Assembly (NCBI RefSeq): GCF_017312365.1
Contig: NZ_BLJI01000006.1
Coordinates: 62,001-126,000, forward strand
DNA from: Chroococcus sp. FPU101
Lineage (GTDB): Bacteria; Cyanobacteriota; Cyanobacteriia; Cyanobacteriales; Microcystaceae
Reading direction: 5' to 3'
Length of the DNA: 64,000 bases
Shown: positions 1 through 7,410 of the stretch, one piece after another
Layout: each line of letters starts with the position of its first letter
How positions within the stretch are numbered: position 1 is the stretch's first letter
Made by a program: the position numbers and the translations under genes
Notes under the pieces: model-generated
What the model was told of the DNA's origin: nothing
Seen by the model: only the letters and a program-made list of their open reading frames with translations
The model's database searches: none

Positions 1-948
1 TGCGATCGCTGATTGTGCAGCCTCTTCGGATTTTATAGAGGCCTCTGCTATTGATTCATTCTTTCGCAACTCTTCCTTGTAAAGAACTCGCTTAAATGCA
101 GCAGCTTTTTCAAGTTCAATTCGTTGCCGCTCTGTTTGAAGTTCTTGTTCTTTGAGCTTAAGTGCTGTCGCTTGCTGTAAAGCAAAGGTCTGCTGCTTTG
201 CTGCTTCCGTTGCAGCGGTTCGTTTTTCTAAACCCTGAGCATCAAGGAAGTCAGAGGGATTGTAGTTATCGGCTTCAGTGATTTCCGAGACGGATACGGA
301 CAAAACTTCTAAGCCGTTTTTGGCTAGATCTTCGGAGATGGCTGCGCGAACCTGTTCCTCAAAATGCTTCTTCTTCATATCGATATCGTCTAAGGTCAAG
401 TTTTTAGCAGCCCCGCGAATGCAATCATCAGCCCGTGCGTTAACCGCCTCTTTGATTTCCTTCTCCCCAACGACTTCGTTTTTAGCTAGACGAGACGCTG
501 CTAACTTAATACTTTCAGCATCTTTTTTCACACCGACATGAAAGACAACGGCAATATTGGCTTTCAGAGAATCCATCGTCCGTACCGCATCATCGTTTTT
601 CCCATGCTTTTCGACTTTAACCTCTACTTCATTTAAGGTTACGTTGGTGACGCGGCGCGTTCCGATTAATAATCGCCCACCATCGAGGAGAACAACTGTG
701 CCTCTTGCGCCACGAACGACGTAGGCTTCATTGGTGCGAGGGACTAGAAAGGAAGGTCGCAACGTAACCCAGGCGATTGTTATCCCGATCGGAATTACAG
801 TCAAAAGACCCACACCTCCTAATAGCGAAAAAATATCTGCTTTTACTACTGTTAAATGGGGACTTATGGTATTTGCAGTCTCAAAAGCAGATGAGTTTGC
901 TAGGATCTTCGTATTAGGAGTCTCAAGTTGTGCTTGTTTTGAATTCAT
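1..948 (-). CDS. Flotillin/SPFH (band 7) family membrane protein, 3' end cut by window edge
   Basis: The minus frame is open from an ATG at 948 to the edge (316 codons) without a stop. Residues about 40-62 form one hydrophobic segment (LLGGVGLLTVIPIGITIAWV), followed by an SPFH/band 7 domain with the segments VPRTNEAYVVRGARGTVVLL, ANIAVVFHVGVKKDAESIKL and LAKNGLEVLSVSVSEITEAD. After this comes a Lys/Glu/Ala/Gln-rich coiled coil (from about residue 240), as in flotillins. Family knowledge: flotillins are membrane-anchored scaffolds that organise microdomains. The C-terminus lies outside the window. It may be co-transcribed with the two minus genes upstream (994-2028). Confident in the family; the role here is unknown. 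Confidence 0.85.
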   Translation of the reverse strand, partial: MNSKQAQLETPNTKILANSSAFETANTISPHLTVVKADIFSLLGGVGLLTVIPIGITIAWVTLRPSFLVPRTNEAYVVRGARGTVVLLDGGRLLIGTRRVTNVTLNEVEVKVEKHGKNDDAVRTMDSLKANIAVVFHVGVKKDAESIKLAASRLAKNEVVGEKEIKEAVNARADDCIRGAAKNLTLDDIDMKKKHFEEQVRAAISEDLAKNGLEVLSVSVSEITEADNYNPSDFLDAQGLEKRTAATEAAKQQTFALQQATALKLKEQELQTERQRIELEKAAAFKRVLYKEELRKNESIAEASIKSEEAAQSAIA

Positions 949-993
949 ATTTTTAAGTATTTCTTGTTCAGGAATTGTTGTTTGGCTTGAGTT

Positions 994-1296
994 TTAGTGG
1001 CTTTTCTCTTTTATTAATTGATTGCTAAATGATTGCTGGATGACTTCTCTAAAACTCTGAATAAAGGAGTTGGCTTGACATACGATCAAAGGAGTTGTCC
1101 ATAACTTATTCAGTTGTTCTTGATTTACATTTTGAAAATTAAGATTTGGCATTTGATATTGAATCGTATAGATTGCATAATAATCTTGGAAAATTTGATG
1201 AATATTCTTTTGCCATTGTTGAGCTTGTTCAATATAGTCATTTAAAAGTTTGATTTGCTCTTCATAATAACTACTACAATTTTTTAAGCTAGACAT
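994..1296 (-). CDS. Hypothetical protein (100 aa) upstream of flotillin gene
   Basis: This is a small soluble protein, rich in Gln, Asn and aromatic residues, with predicted helices (YYEEQIKLLNDYIEQAQQWQ) and no signal peptide or membrane segment. I do not recognise a family. It lies 45 bp ahead of the flotillin-like gene and 27 bp after the membrane protein gene at 1324-2028, so the three probably form one transcription unit. It could be a partner of the membrane proteins, but nothing in the sequence shows this. Confidence 0.5.
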   Translation of the reverse strand: MSSLKNCSSYYEEQIKLLNDYIEQAQQWQKNIHQIFQDYYAIYTIQYQMPNLNFQNVNQEQLNKLWTTPLIVCQANSFIQSFREVIQQSFSNQLIKEKSH

Positions 1297-1323
1297 TCTA
1301 ATATTTGGCAGTTGTTCATTAAT

Positions 1324-2028
1324 CTATATAATGGCTGAATCGGCTTGGGCAATATATTGGGCTATTATTATTAAAAAGCTTCCTAGTTCTGCTAGATCGA
1401 TTAATAAATAAGCGATTCCCAAGTTCTTTTTTGTTGATGGGTAACTAACTAAATCGTTACTATCAGCTATTTTAAGATATTTAGAATAAAAAGGAGAGAT
1501 AGTTTCATTTAAAGGATGGGTTAGAGGATCAAGATAAATTTTTAGATTTTCTTTAGTATCTAAATCTCCAAAAGGTTTAGTGTTTTCGCTTTTGCTGGAT
1601 ATCTCTTTTGCATTTAAGCTTTTAAGATTAAGTAATATAATTGGTCTTTTTAATAAAGAATGATAAACGATCTTATCTGAAATTGGTCTGACCCTTAGAA
1701 GAAAAAGAAGTTGACTGGCAAGTTTATAACTTATATTATAAAGTCTTTGATATTTTAGATGTTTTAAAAAGCGATAATAGCTTGTAATAAGTATTCCAAT
1801 AATTAATTCAGTGAAAATTGGTGAGTTAGAGATTAGGTAAACCCCATAATAAAAGGGATGTATCCACAAAAATAGAAGTAAAATTAATCCAGTATTGATT
1901 AAGCCGTCAAGAACAAATTTAATTAATATCGTAAGGTTAGGCATTTTCTGATTCCTATTCAAATTGCTAATCATTTTCTTTTTCTTCATAACTGACCTCT
2001 GAGCCATACGAATATTCTCAATCATCAT
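1324..2028 (-). CDS. Hypothetical membrane protein (234 aa)
   Basis: The protein has a basic N-terminus (KKKKMISNLNRNQK) and then two hydrophobic helices at about residues 37-60 (DGLINTGLILLLFLWIHPFY) and 68-86 (SPIFTELIIGILITSYY). A long polar middle part and a weakly hydrophobic C-terminus (AELGSFLIIIAQYIAQ) follow. Family not recognised. The start is doubtful: there are two tandem ATGs at 2028 and 2025 and later Met codons at residues 8, 14, 19 and 29. The start overlaps the last codons of a decayed frame (2018-2494). It lies just upstream of two genes in the same direction, the second a flotillin homologue. Confidence 0.5.
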   Translation of the reverse strand: MMIENIRMAQRSVMKKKKMISNLNRNQKMPNLTILIKFVLDGLINTGLILLLFLWIHPFYYGVYLISNSPIFTELIIGILITSYYRFLKHLKYQRLYNISYKLASQLLFLLRVRPISDKIVYHSLLKRPIILLNLKSLNAKEISSKSENTKPFGDLDTKENLKIYLDPLTHPLNETISPFYSKYLKIADSNDLVSYPSTKKNLGIAYLLIDLAELGSFLIIIAQYIAQADSAII

Positions 2029-2494
2029 TTTCGAGTAGATTGCAATTTTTGACCATTTCTATAGCTTCTTTTTTCATATCAGCTTCAACAGAGAAGTCAG
2101 CCGTTCCATAAAAATTGATACAAATTTTATAGTACCTTTAATTTTAGTTCTCAGTCCAACTTATAATAGTTTGGTAATTAGTAAAATTAACAATAAATTG
2201 ATAATTCTTAAAAATTAGTGAGCCTTTAATAACTTCAGTTAGCTCAAATAATTCTAATAAATAATAGTTTTCTTCAAATGCGAATAGGAATTTTTTAACG
2301 CATCAATGTAGTAAATCTAAATTTTTCTGAGAGTATCGTTTTAGTTTGTCAGTTACATATAGAATATTAGTCTTTTGTTCTAAATAACTTGTTTCTAAGT
2401 GGCATCGGTCAAATTCTGTTCGACTAAACTTTTCCAAAAAGCTTCTGCAACTGTTATTTTTAAGCCTAGATTTACGTGACAGTTGTCCCCTCAT
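2018..2494 (-). pseudogene. Decayed gene: one frame with three internal stops
   Basis: One minus-strand frame runs from an ATG at 2494 to a TGA at 2018-2020, interrupted by a TGA at 2303-2305 and two TAA codons near 2143-2151. Between the stops the translation looks protein-like: FAFEENYYLLELFELTEVIK, NYQFIVNFTNYQTIISWTEN, then ICINFYGTADFSVEADMKKE. The first part is a 63-codon piece that begins 5 bp after the end of the 2500-2772 gene. Family not recognised. The likely explanation is a pseudogene with nonsense and perhaps compensating frameshift changes; separate very small genes are an alternative. Confidence 0.4.
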
Positions 2495-2499
2495 ACCGC

Positions 2500-2772
2500 T
2501 TAGATCTCAATCAAGCTTACTTGAAGCTCGACTTCCTCATATAAATCGTGGTCGTATTTTTCTCTTAAGATATTACTTAATTGAACTGGATCTAATGAAT
2601 TTAGTAGTTGTTGTGCCTCACTAGAAGATTGAATCGATTGTGCAACTTCTGAGTGAATTATTTTGAGTTCAAGCAGCGTTTCAAGAAGCTTATTAACTTC
2701 TAGGTTATAGCTGAAAGCGGTATATCCAGTGCCATCGGCTCGAATATAGATAGATTGTTTTTGTTTAAGCAT
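2500..2772 (-). CDS. Hypothetical protein (90 aa) behind a palindromic operator
   Basis: The protein begins MLKQKQSIYIRADGTGYTAF, suggesting a small beta-strand N-terminus followed by two amphipathic helices. Family not recognised. It is the first gene downstream of the palindrome at 2875-2895, 102 bp from its ATG, and of the GC-rich element at 2898-2990. The decayed frame 2018-2494 follows after 5 bp. Confidence 0.5.
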   Translation of the reverse strand: MLKQKQSIYIRADGTGYTAFSYNLEVNKLLETLLELKIIHSEVAQSIQSSSEAQQLLNSLDPVQLSNILREKYDHDLYEEVELQVSLIEI

Positions 2773-2874
2773 AGTCGATTACCATCTTAAATGAGCGGTT
2801 GGCTGTTAATTGCTATGACAACTGGACACTTTTTGCTGTTGTAGGGTTTTTCCATTTTAAAGTTTTTGCTTGAC

Positions 2875-2895
2875 AATTCCACAAATTGTGGAATT
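2875..2895. promoter_or_regulatory. 21-bp perfect palindrome, site 1 of 4
   Basis: The arms AATTCCACAA and TTGTGGAATT flank a single central A. The same element is perfect at 14017-14037, near-perfect at 46745-46765 and degenerate at 24195-24215. Here it lies 102 bp upstream of the minus gene 2500-2772. It is either a dimeric repressor site or an inverted pair of DnaA-box-like sequences (TTCCACA core). Confidence 0.6.
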
Positions 2896-2897
2896 CG

Positions 2898-2990
2898 GGT
2901 GACTCATATGAAGCGAGTCATCTGCTTTCTAAGGGGCTTGGTTAGCGGTTCTCGCCGAATCGGGTAAGCCCCGCACCGCCCAAAGAGGGC
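2898..2990. ncRNA. GC-rich multi-hairpin element (structured RNA or mobile-element end)
   Basis: This is a sharply GC-rich island in AT-rich sequence. A hairpin pairs TGACTC with GAGTCA (around 2900-2920). GGGGCTT (2933-2939) pairs with AAGCCCC (2966-2972) around an inner GCG/CGC stem. GCCC (2978-2981) pairs with GGGC (2987-2990) across AAAGA. It has no coding frame. The layout resembles the terminal hairpins of IS200/IS605-type elements or their guide-like RNAs, but no transposase or tnpB gene adjoins it. A structured leader or terminator for the neighbouring minus genes is the alternative. Confidence 0.4.
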
Positions 2991-3010
2991 TGAGTACCTG
3001 CCACTTTGTT

Positions 3011-3307
3011 TTAGGTTAGGACAGCTAGTAATTCTGTTTTAGTACAGTGAGTCAAATTTTTACCTGTTCTAGTTTTGATTATTGATAATAACTGATGATC
3101 TTTGATGTGTTTTCTTAGCTCATTCATTGTATATTCAGTTAGCCTTTTTTCTTCTTTTAAGCTTTCTTTGATAGCATCGTAAAAGTTATCGAAGTTATTT
3201 GAAGAAATATCCTGAGAAGGCGGAGTATCGATAATTTCAGTTGGTTTATAAAGAGCAAGACAACCGCTACAAAAACATATTAAGTAAAGGGTTAACTCAA
3301 AAAGCAT
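3011..3307 (-). CDS. Small hypothetical protein with N-terminal signal/membrane segment (98 aa)
   Basis: An N-terminal hydrophobic stretch (LFELTLYLICFCSGCLALY, residues 2-20) looks like a signal anchor or a lipoprotein-type signal. A charged helical part follows (FYDAIKESLKEEKRLTEYTM), then a basic C-terminus. Family not recognised. The upstream sequence on its strand (AACAAGGAGAATTTCATG) has a good GGAG ribosome-binding site, which supports the start at 3307. It ends 21 bp before the GC-rich element. Confidence 0.6.
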   Translation of the reverse strand: MLFELTLYLICFCSGCLALYKPTEIIDTPPSQDISSNNFDNFYDAIKESLKEEKRLTEYTMNELRKHIKDHQLLSIIKTRTGKNLTHCTKTELLAVLT

Positions 3308-3413
3308 GAAATTCTCCTTGTTTTAAAGTTTGTTTATTTTTTGATGCTTGTTTTCATTAGGTGAAAAGATTTATAATCTAATAAAATCTTTTTTAAGGAT
3401 TTTATTGGAATTG

Positions 3414-3713
3414 TCAAGGATCCCATCTTTGAGGTGTTCCTGCACAGAGGCAAAAAGTCTCTGTTTGTCTTTCACAAATTGCAAAAAGTTTCTCGTTTAT
3501 GTAATAAGCCTCTGCACCTGTTACACCATTTAAAAATTTTAAAATGGGTTGGTGATCTTCTATGATGATTAGATAAGGTAGATCTACTTCAATTGCTTGA
3601 TTTGTTACACAATTAATGCGTTTTCCTTTTACTGTAGCATAGCTGCTTTCAGGAAGATAACAGCAGCCATTTTTCATTTGTTTTTCTTGCACTGCTTTTT
3701 TAAAATCAACCAT
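3414..3713 (-). CDS. Hypothetical protein, 99 aa
   Basis: The protein has an N-terminal basic segment (DFKKAVQEKQMKNGCCYLPE) and then beta-rich sequence with six Cys residues (CC at 17-18, then C35, C79, C87, C89). The Cys spacing is not a clear zinc ribbon. Family not recognised. It is followed by 3011-3307 after about 100 bp and preceded by 3800-4516, all on the minus strand. Confidence 0.5.
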   Translation of the reverse strand: MVDFKKAVQEKQMKNGCCYLPESSYATVKGKRINCVTNQAIEVDLPYLIIIEDHQPILKFLNGVTGAEAYYINEKLFAICERQTETFCLCAGTPQRWDP

Positions 3714-3799
3714 AACTTTTTAAAGCTAAATAATTTTTGCTGATTAACGCGCCAGCGTCTTCCATAATTAGGTTAGTAATCCGACTCTTAATCTTTTCG

Positions 3800-4516
3800 T
3801 TATAAATTATAAAAGTGACTTAATGATTTGGGCCAATAGACAATATTGTGTAGTGTTGCATTACCAATTTTTTCAGTTTGTTTAGTCCATAGCTGTAATT
3901 TATCTGTATTAAAACCAATTAGAACAGGTGTTACTGAAAAGTTGACGACTATAATCTGATTTTGAGGTAAATTTGATAGTAATAGTAATTGAAGTTGTTT
4001 TAAGTATTTTTTGATTAATTGCTCTTCGCCGTCTACGTTCCATTTTTGGTGCAGCCATTCAATTAATTCTGGATCTTCTAGCCAGTTTTTTAGAGCGTTA
4101 GTTTGAATAGTCTCAATTAAATCTTGAGCAATAATTTTGATTGTTTTAATGAAAAATTGAATTAGCTCATTAGTTATTTTTTGAGCTTTAATTGGTGAAA
4201 AATCGTATTCTTGAGTAATTTGGTAAATTCTGTTGTAAAGATCGGTTTGTGCTATACGAGTTGGAGTGCATTGGCTAAAAATAGATTGATTAAGCTTTTT
4301 AACGGCAATCTGATTAATTATTGCTCTAATTAAGTTAATTATAGGTTTTTGTGTACTTTGATGATTGATTATTAAGATAATCAAGCACGTTGGTTCCTGT
4401 TTTTGCAAGTAGTATGTCTCTACTACGACTTCTCGGAAAATTTCGAGAAGTTGATTGTTCTTTAAGCAGTTGATTATTTTTGATATTGACTGTCTTTTAA
4501 TTCGGTATCTAAACAT
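3800..4516 (-). CDS. Hypothetical protein, 238 aa
   Basis: The protein is helical, rich in Ile, Leu, Gln and Asn, and has no signal peptide. Segments such as TCLIILIINHQSTQKPIINL and QIIVVNFSVTPVLIGFNTDK suggest an alpha/beta fold. I recognise no family. The first 25 residues are basic. It is the first gene of the minus-strand run 3800-3011; upstream of it are a degraded small plus-strand frame and the terminator of the AAA+ gene. Confidence 0.5.
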   Translation of the reverse strand: MFRYRIKRQSISKIINCLKNNQLLEIFREVVVETYYLQKQEPTCLIILIINHQSTQKPIINLIRAIINQIAVKKLNQSIFSQCTPTRIAQTDLYNRIYQITQEYDFSPIKAQKITNELIQFFIKTIKIIAQDLIETIQTNALKNWLEDPELIEWLHQKWNVDGEEQLIKKYLKQLQLLLLSNLPQNQIIVVNFSVTPVLIGFNTDKLQLWTKQTEKIGNATLHNIVYWPKSLSHFYNL

Positions 4517-4568
4517 AATTACAGTAATTTTTTATAAAATATAGAATACGCTTATTTATGAAAAACTA

Positions 4569-4737
4569 TTGAAAATTGTAAAAATAATAGAAAAGGTTCA
4601 GTACGACAATAATGAAGTTCTAGAAAATACATTTACTGAAGATATTAATAAGCATTACTTTCTAGATATTTAAAATTGGTTTATTCATTATTACTATTGT
4701 AATTTATTTAGCTAAAAAAGGCTGTAAAGTATTTTAA
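4569..4737 (+). pseudogene. Possible broken small gene (soluble head, membrane tail in +1 frame)
   Basis: A frame from TTG 4569 to TAA 4671-4673 encodes 34 residues of plausible protein (QYDNNEVLENTFTEDINKHY). Directly after it, in the +1 frame, comes a lysine-flanked hydrophobic helix (KIGLFIITIVIYLAKKGCK) ending with a TAA at 4735-4737. Together they would make a tail-anchored protein of about 56 residues interrupted by one frameshift. This is weak evidence from an AT-rich stretch; chance is possible. Confidence 0.2.
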
Positions 4738-4776
4738 AAAGAGTCTATAGATTTAGTTTTATAAACTCTTTTTAAA
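4733..4776. terminator. Bidirectional intrinsic terminator after AAA+ gene
   Basis: Two 17-nt arms (4733-4749 and 4760-4776) pair with a single mismatch across a 10-nt loop, and they begin and end in A and T runs. The stem lies 29 bp past the stop of the minus gene 4806-6395. Confidence 0.6.
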
Positions 4777-4805
4777 TGATTATCATTTGTTAAAAAGAAA
4801 GACGC

Positions 4806-6395
4806 TTATTGAAGCATATTAATTTGACGGCTTCCTTTCTGGTTTGTGGTGCTACAGGTGGATGCTGCTCTTGCTGAGGTTGCTGCCCAAGACCGAATCA
4901 CCTGAATTTGTTCTGCTTTGGTTAAAGCAAGAGGTATTGTTTTAGTAATTGCACTTTTTAAATCTTCATAGCTAATCTCTTTTTCTTCATAGAAAGCGTT
5001 GATGGCTGCGTCTTCAACAACAGCTTTAATTTCAGCACCACTAAAGTCGGGAGTTTGTTCAACTAAAGAGTCTAGCAATGAAGATGATAAAGTGATATTG
5101 TAACGGCTTAAATGGATTTGAAATATTTCTTTTCTCTCTTTTTCTTGGGGCAAATCAACAAAGAATATTTCATCGAATCGTCCTTTACGAGTTAGTTCAG
5201 CAGGAAGCTGCTGAATCTGATTTGCAGTGGCCACAACAAACACGGGGGCTGTTTTGTCTTGCATCCATGAAAGAAGTAACCCAAAAATGCGTTGTGAGAC
5301 ACCGCTATCGGTTGAAGCTTCTAAACTAGCCCCCGCTAACGCTTTTTCTAATTCATCAATAAAAATTACACAAGGCGCGATTGCTTCTGCTGTTTTTAAA
5401 ATTCGTTTTAAATTTGATTCGCTCTCTCCAACAAACGAACTGTAGACCGAACCCATATCTAGCTTCAGAATAGGGACATTTAATTGTTTGCCAATTGTTT
5501 TCGCGATCAAAGATTTTCCCGTTCCTGGAATTCCGACTAATAATACTCCTTTGGGGGTTGGCAAGTTCACATTTTCTAATGTTGCGTTAAATAATTTAGC
5601 TCGTTTTTGAAGCCATTCTTTTAAAGAGTTTAGTCCTCCTACATCAACTTCAGGGGCAGGGCAAAACTCAACATTTAGTTTTAAAAGTTCCTTAATTTTT
5701 AAGTGAAGGATGGTGAGAATTGAGCTTTCATCTAATTTTCCATTGTTGGTTATTGTTGCAATTCTTACTGCATCAGCAATTTTATTTAGTGATAACCCCT
5801 GTGCTGCTCTTGATAAAGTCTCTGTTTGTTCCTGACTAAGAGAAATGGCTATTTGTTTTGATTCTAAATCTTGGATCACTGATTTTAGATGATTTTGGAT
5901 TTGATTAAGGTTGGGAAGTTTATTTTCTAACTTGTAAATTAGTCCATCAAATTCTTTACTTATTTTACTGTCTTGCCCTAAAAGAATAATTTTTTGTTTC
6001 GAGCGTTTTAGGCTAAAACAGAGATTTTTCAGTTTTCGGACAATGGCTAAATCGAATCGATTGGGGTCAGTTCCTAAGTAATAGTGTAGATCGAGGAGAA
6101 TATATAACTCCTTGTTGGTTGAAGATTCAATATGATTCAGTAAATCTAGAATTGGATCAGTAGTTACTTTAAAATTTGTGCTTTGTGCAATAATTCCTGT
6201 TTCTTTATTTAAAGTAAGTTTTTTCAAACCATTACTTAATGTCCAGCAATAGGTAGGTAGTGATAGTTTTGGATGGCTGGAAACTTCTGCGATAATTTCT
6301 TCAATTACTGCTTCTTCTTCGACGCTTGGTGAGTCAAGATTGATGACAGAGATGCTGGCGCGAATTAAATTAACCAGTTCAGTAGCAAAAGTCAT
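4806..6395 (-). CDS. ycf46: Ycf46-like AAA+ ATPase
   Basis: This is a 529-residue AAA+ ATPase of the Ycf46 type. The N-terminal half (about 1-250) is the poorly conserved Ycf46 region with a NACHT-like DLHYYL strand. The AAA core has Walker A GIPGTGKS (288-295), Walker B VIFIDELEKA (343-352), sensor 1 ATANQIQQLP and the arginine-finger stretch ELTRKGRFDEIFFVDLP, which is characteristic of the family. A small alpha-helical lid follows. Family knowledge: Ycf46 is found in cyanobacteria and red-algal plastids and has been linked to photosynthesis regulation; the substrate is unknown. It is the last gene of the Ycf35 > DUF2997 > Ycf46 run on one strand. The C-terminal tail from about residue 505 is low-complexity Ser/Thr/Ala sequence. 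Confidence 0.85.
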   Translation of the reverse strand: MTFATELVNLIRASISVINLDSPSVEEEAVIEEIIAEVSSHPKLSLPTYCWTLSNGLKKLTLNKETGIIAQSTNFKVTTDPILDLLNHIESSTNKELYILLDLHYYLGTDPNRFDLAIVRKLKNLCFSLKRSKQKIILLGQDSKISKEFDGLIYKLENKLPNLNQIQNHLKSVIQDLESKQIAISLSQEQTETLSRAAQGLSLNKIADAVRIATITNNGKLDESSILTILHLKIKELLKLNVEFCPAPEVDVGGLNSLKEWLQKRAKLFNATLENVNLPTPKGVLLVGIPGTGKSLIAKTIGKQLNVPILKLDMGSVYSSFVGESESNLKRILKTAEAIAPCVIFIDELEKALAGASLEASTDSGVSQRIFGLLLSWMQDKTAPVFVVATANQIQQLPAELTRKGRFDEIFFVDLPQEKERKEIFQIHLSRYNITLSSSLLDSLVEQTPDFSGAEIKAVVEDAAINAFYEEKEISYEDLKSAITKTIPLALTKAEQIQVIRSWAATSARAASTCSTTNQKGSRQINMLQ

Positions 6396-6502
6396 GAATT
6401 TTCTTCGTTAAAATCGTTTAATAATATTTCAAGAATTGAAAGGGCATGGAATAAGCAAAACCCTTTAGATAGTGATTTGTTATTTTGTCCTAATTAATTT
6501 TA

Positions 6503-6697
6503 TTACTGGTAATTTTTGAGTTTTTGTTTTTGGTGAATTTGAGTTTGATGGTACTCTGTTTTGAAGGTTCTATCCTCTATTTTCCCTAGAACTTCTTCTA
6601 AGGCTTGGGTTAAATTAGTACAGCTTTTTCCATCGCCCTCTATCACTTCTAGTTCTTGTGTGCCGTCATCGTTGAAGGTAATTAATATTTGAGTCAT
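6503..6697 (-). CDS. DUF2997 family small protein
   Basis: This 64-residue protein has the DUF2997 pattern: an N-terminal beta hairpin (ILITFNDDGTQELEVIEGDG), the conserved C-TNLTQALEEVLG helix and a polar Gln/Lys tail. In cyanobacterial chromosomes, DUF2997 genes usually sit between Ycf35 (DUF1257) and Ycf46-like genes, as here. A ribosome-binding site AAGGA precedes the ATG. Its biochemical role is not known; it may be an adaptor of the neighbouring AAA+ protein. Confidence 0.75.
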   Translation of the reverse strand: MTQILITFNDDGTQELEVIEGDGKSCTNLTQALEEVLGKIEDRTFKTEYHQTQIHQKQKLKNYQ

Positions 6698-6771
6698 CTT
6701 TAAAAGTTCCTTATAATTTAATGGGTTTTGCCGTTAGGGAGCGCGTCGCACTAAAACTACGATGTGCTGAT

Positions 6772-7194
6772 TTATCGTCTGATTACCTGTTGTTGAGGTA
6801 CGCTCAATCTAAGCTGTAATCGTCCGTCTTGATGTCGGGTTCGCTCTACGATCATTCCTCGGCTACGGGCAAAATTTTCTGTACAGACAACGCTGTATTC
6901 TTTTGTTAGTTCTTTTATAAATCCTTTTAAGGGATTTGCAGCATCCCATTCACTGATGATTGCGTTATAAATGCCATCTTCGTTGCAATGGAAACCTAGA
7001 TCATTTGATGCTGGATTGATTTGCTCTCTACGCACGATTAAATGAGCCGCTTGTTGACGGCGATCGCCTCGGTAGCCATATAAGTGTTGTTCCGTCTCAT
7101 GGACTTCAACCTGCCAGCCTTTGAGATTTTTAATTGCTGTGATTAAAGCATCTCGTTCTTTAAATTCAGTTTTTACTTTTGTAAAGTGTGACAT
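6772..7194 (-). CDS. ycf35: Ycf35-like protein (DUF1257)
   Basis: The product opens with the family signature MSHFTKVKTEFKERDALITA and continues through LYGYRGDRRQQAAHLIVR and DLGFHCNEDGIYNAIISEWD, the DUF1257/Ycf35 core. The start chosen is ATG 7194, because a strong AGAAGGAG lies 8 nt upstream and MSHFT is the family's usual N-terminus. An in-frame ATG at 7245 would add 17 unrelated residues. The C-terminus (QDGRLQLRLSVPQQQVIRR) is also typical. The function is unknown. It heads the three-gene run with DUF2997 and Ycf46-like genes. Confidence 0.85.
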   Translation of the reverse strand: MSHFTKVKTEFKERDALITAIKNLKGWQVEVHETEQHLYGYRGDRRQQAAHLIVRREQINPASNDLGFHCNEDGIYNAIISEWDAANPLKGFIKELTKEYSVVCTENFARSRGMIVERTRHQDGRLQLRLSVPQQQVIRR

Positions 7195-7410
7195 TGATTT
7201 TACTCCTTCTATAAAATCATATATTTTTTGTTTTTCTTCAACCATTCTTTGAAGTTTTAAGTGTACTTTGTTAATTGATTCAAATCTATAGTTCTTATTT
7301 CTTGGTTTTGTACCGATTCGACTCCAGTAAGTTTTAAGAATTTCTGATTTATTCTCAATTAATCCTCACCAAAATGTATAATACTTTTGAGATAAATCGA
7401 TACATTTTCC

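Noticed and set aside
278-997. Two plus-strand ORFs (278-541, 731-997)
   Set aside because: Both lie antisense to the flotillin-like gene and have no family features.
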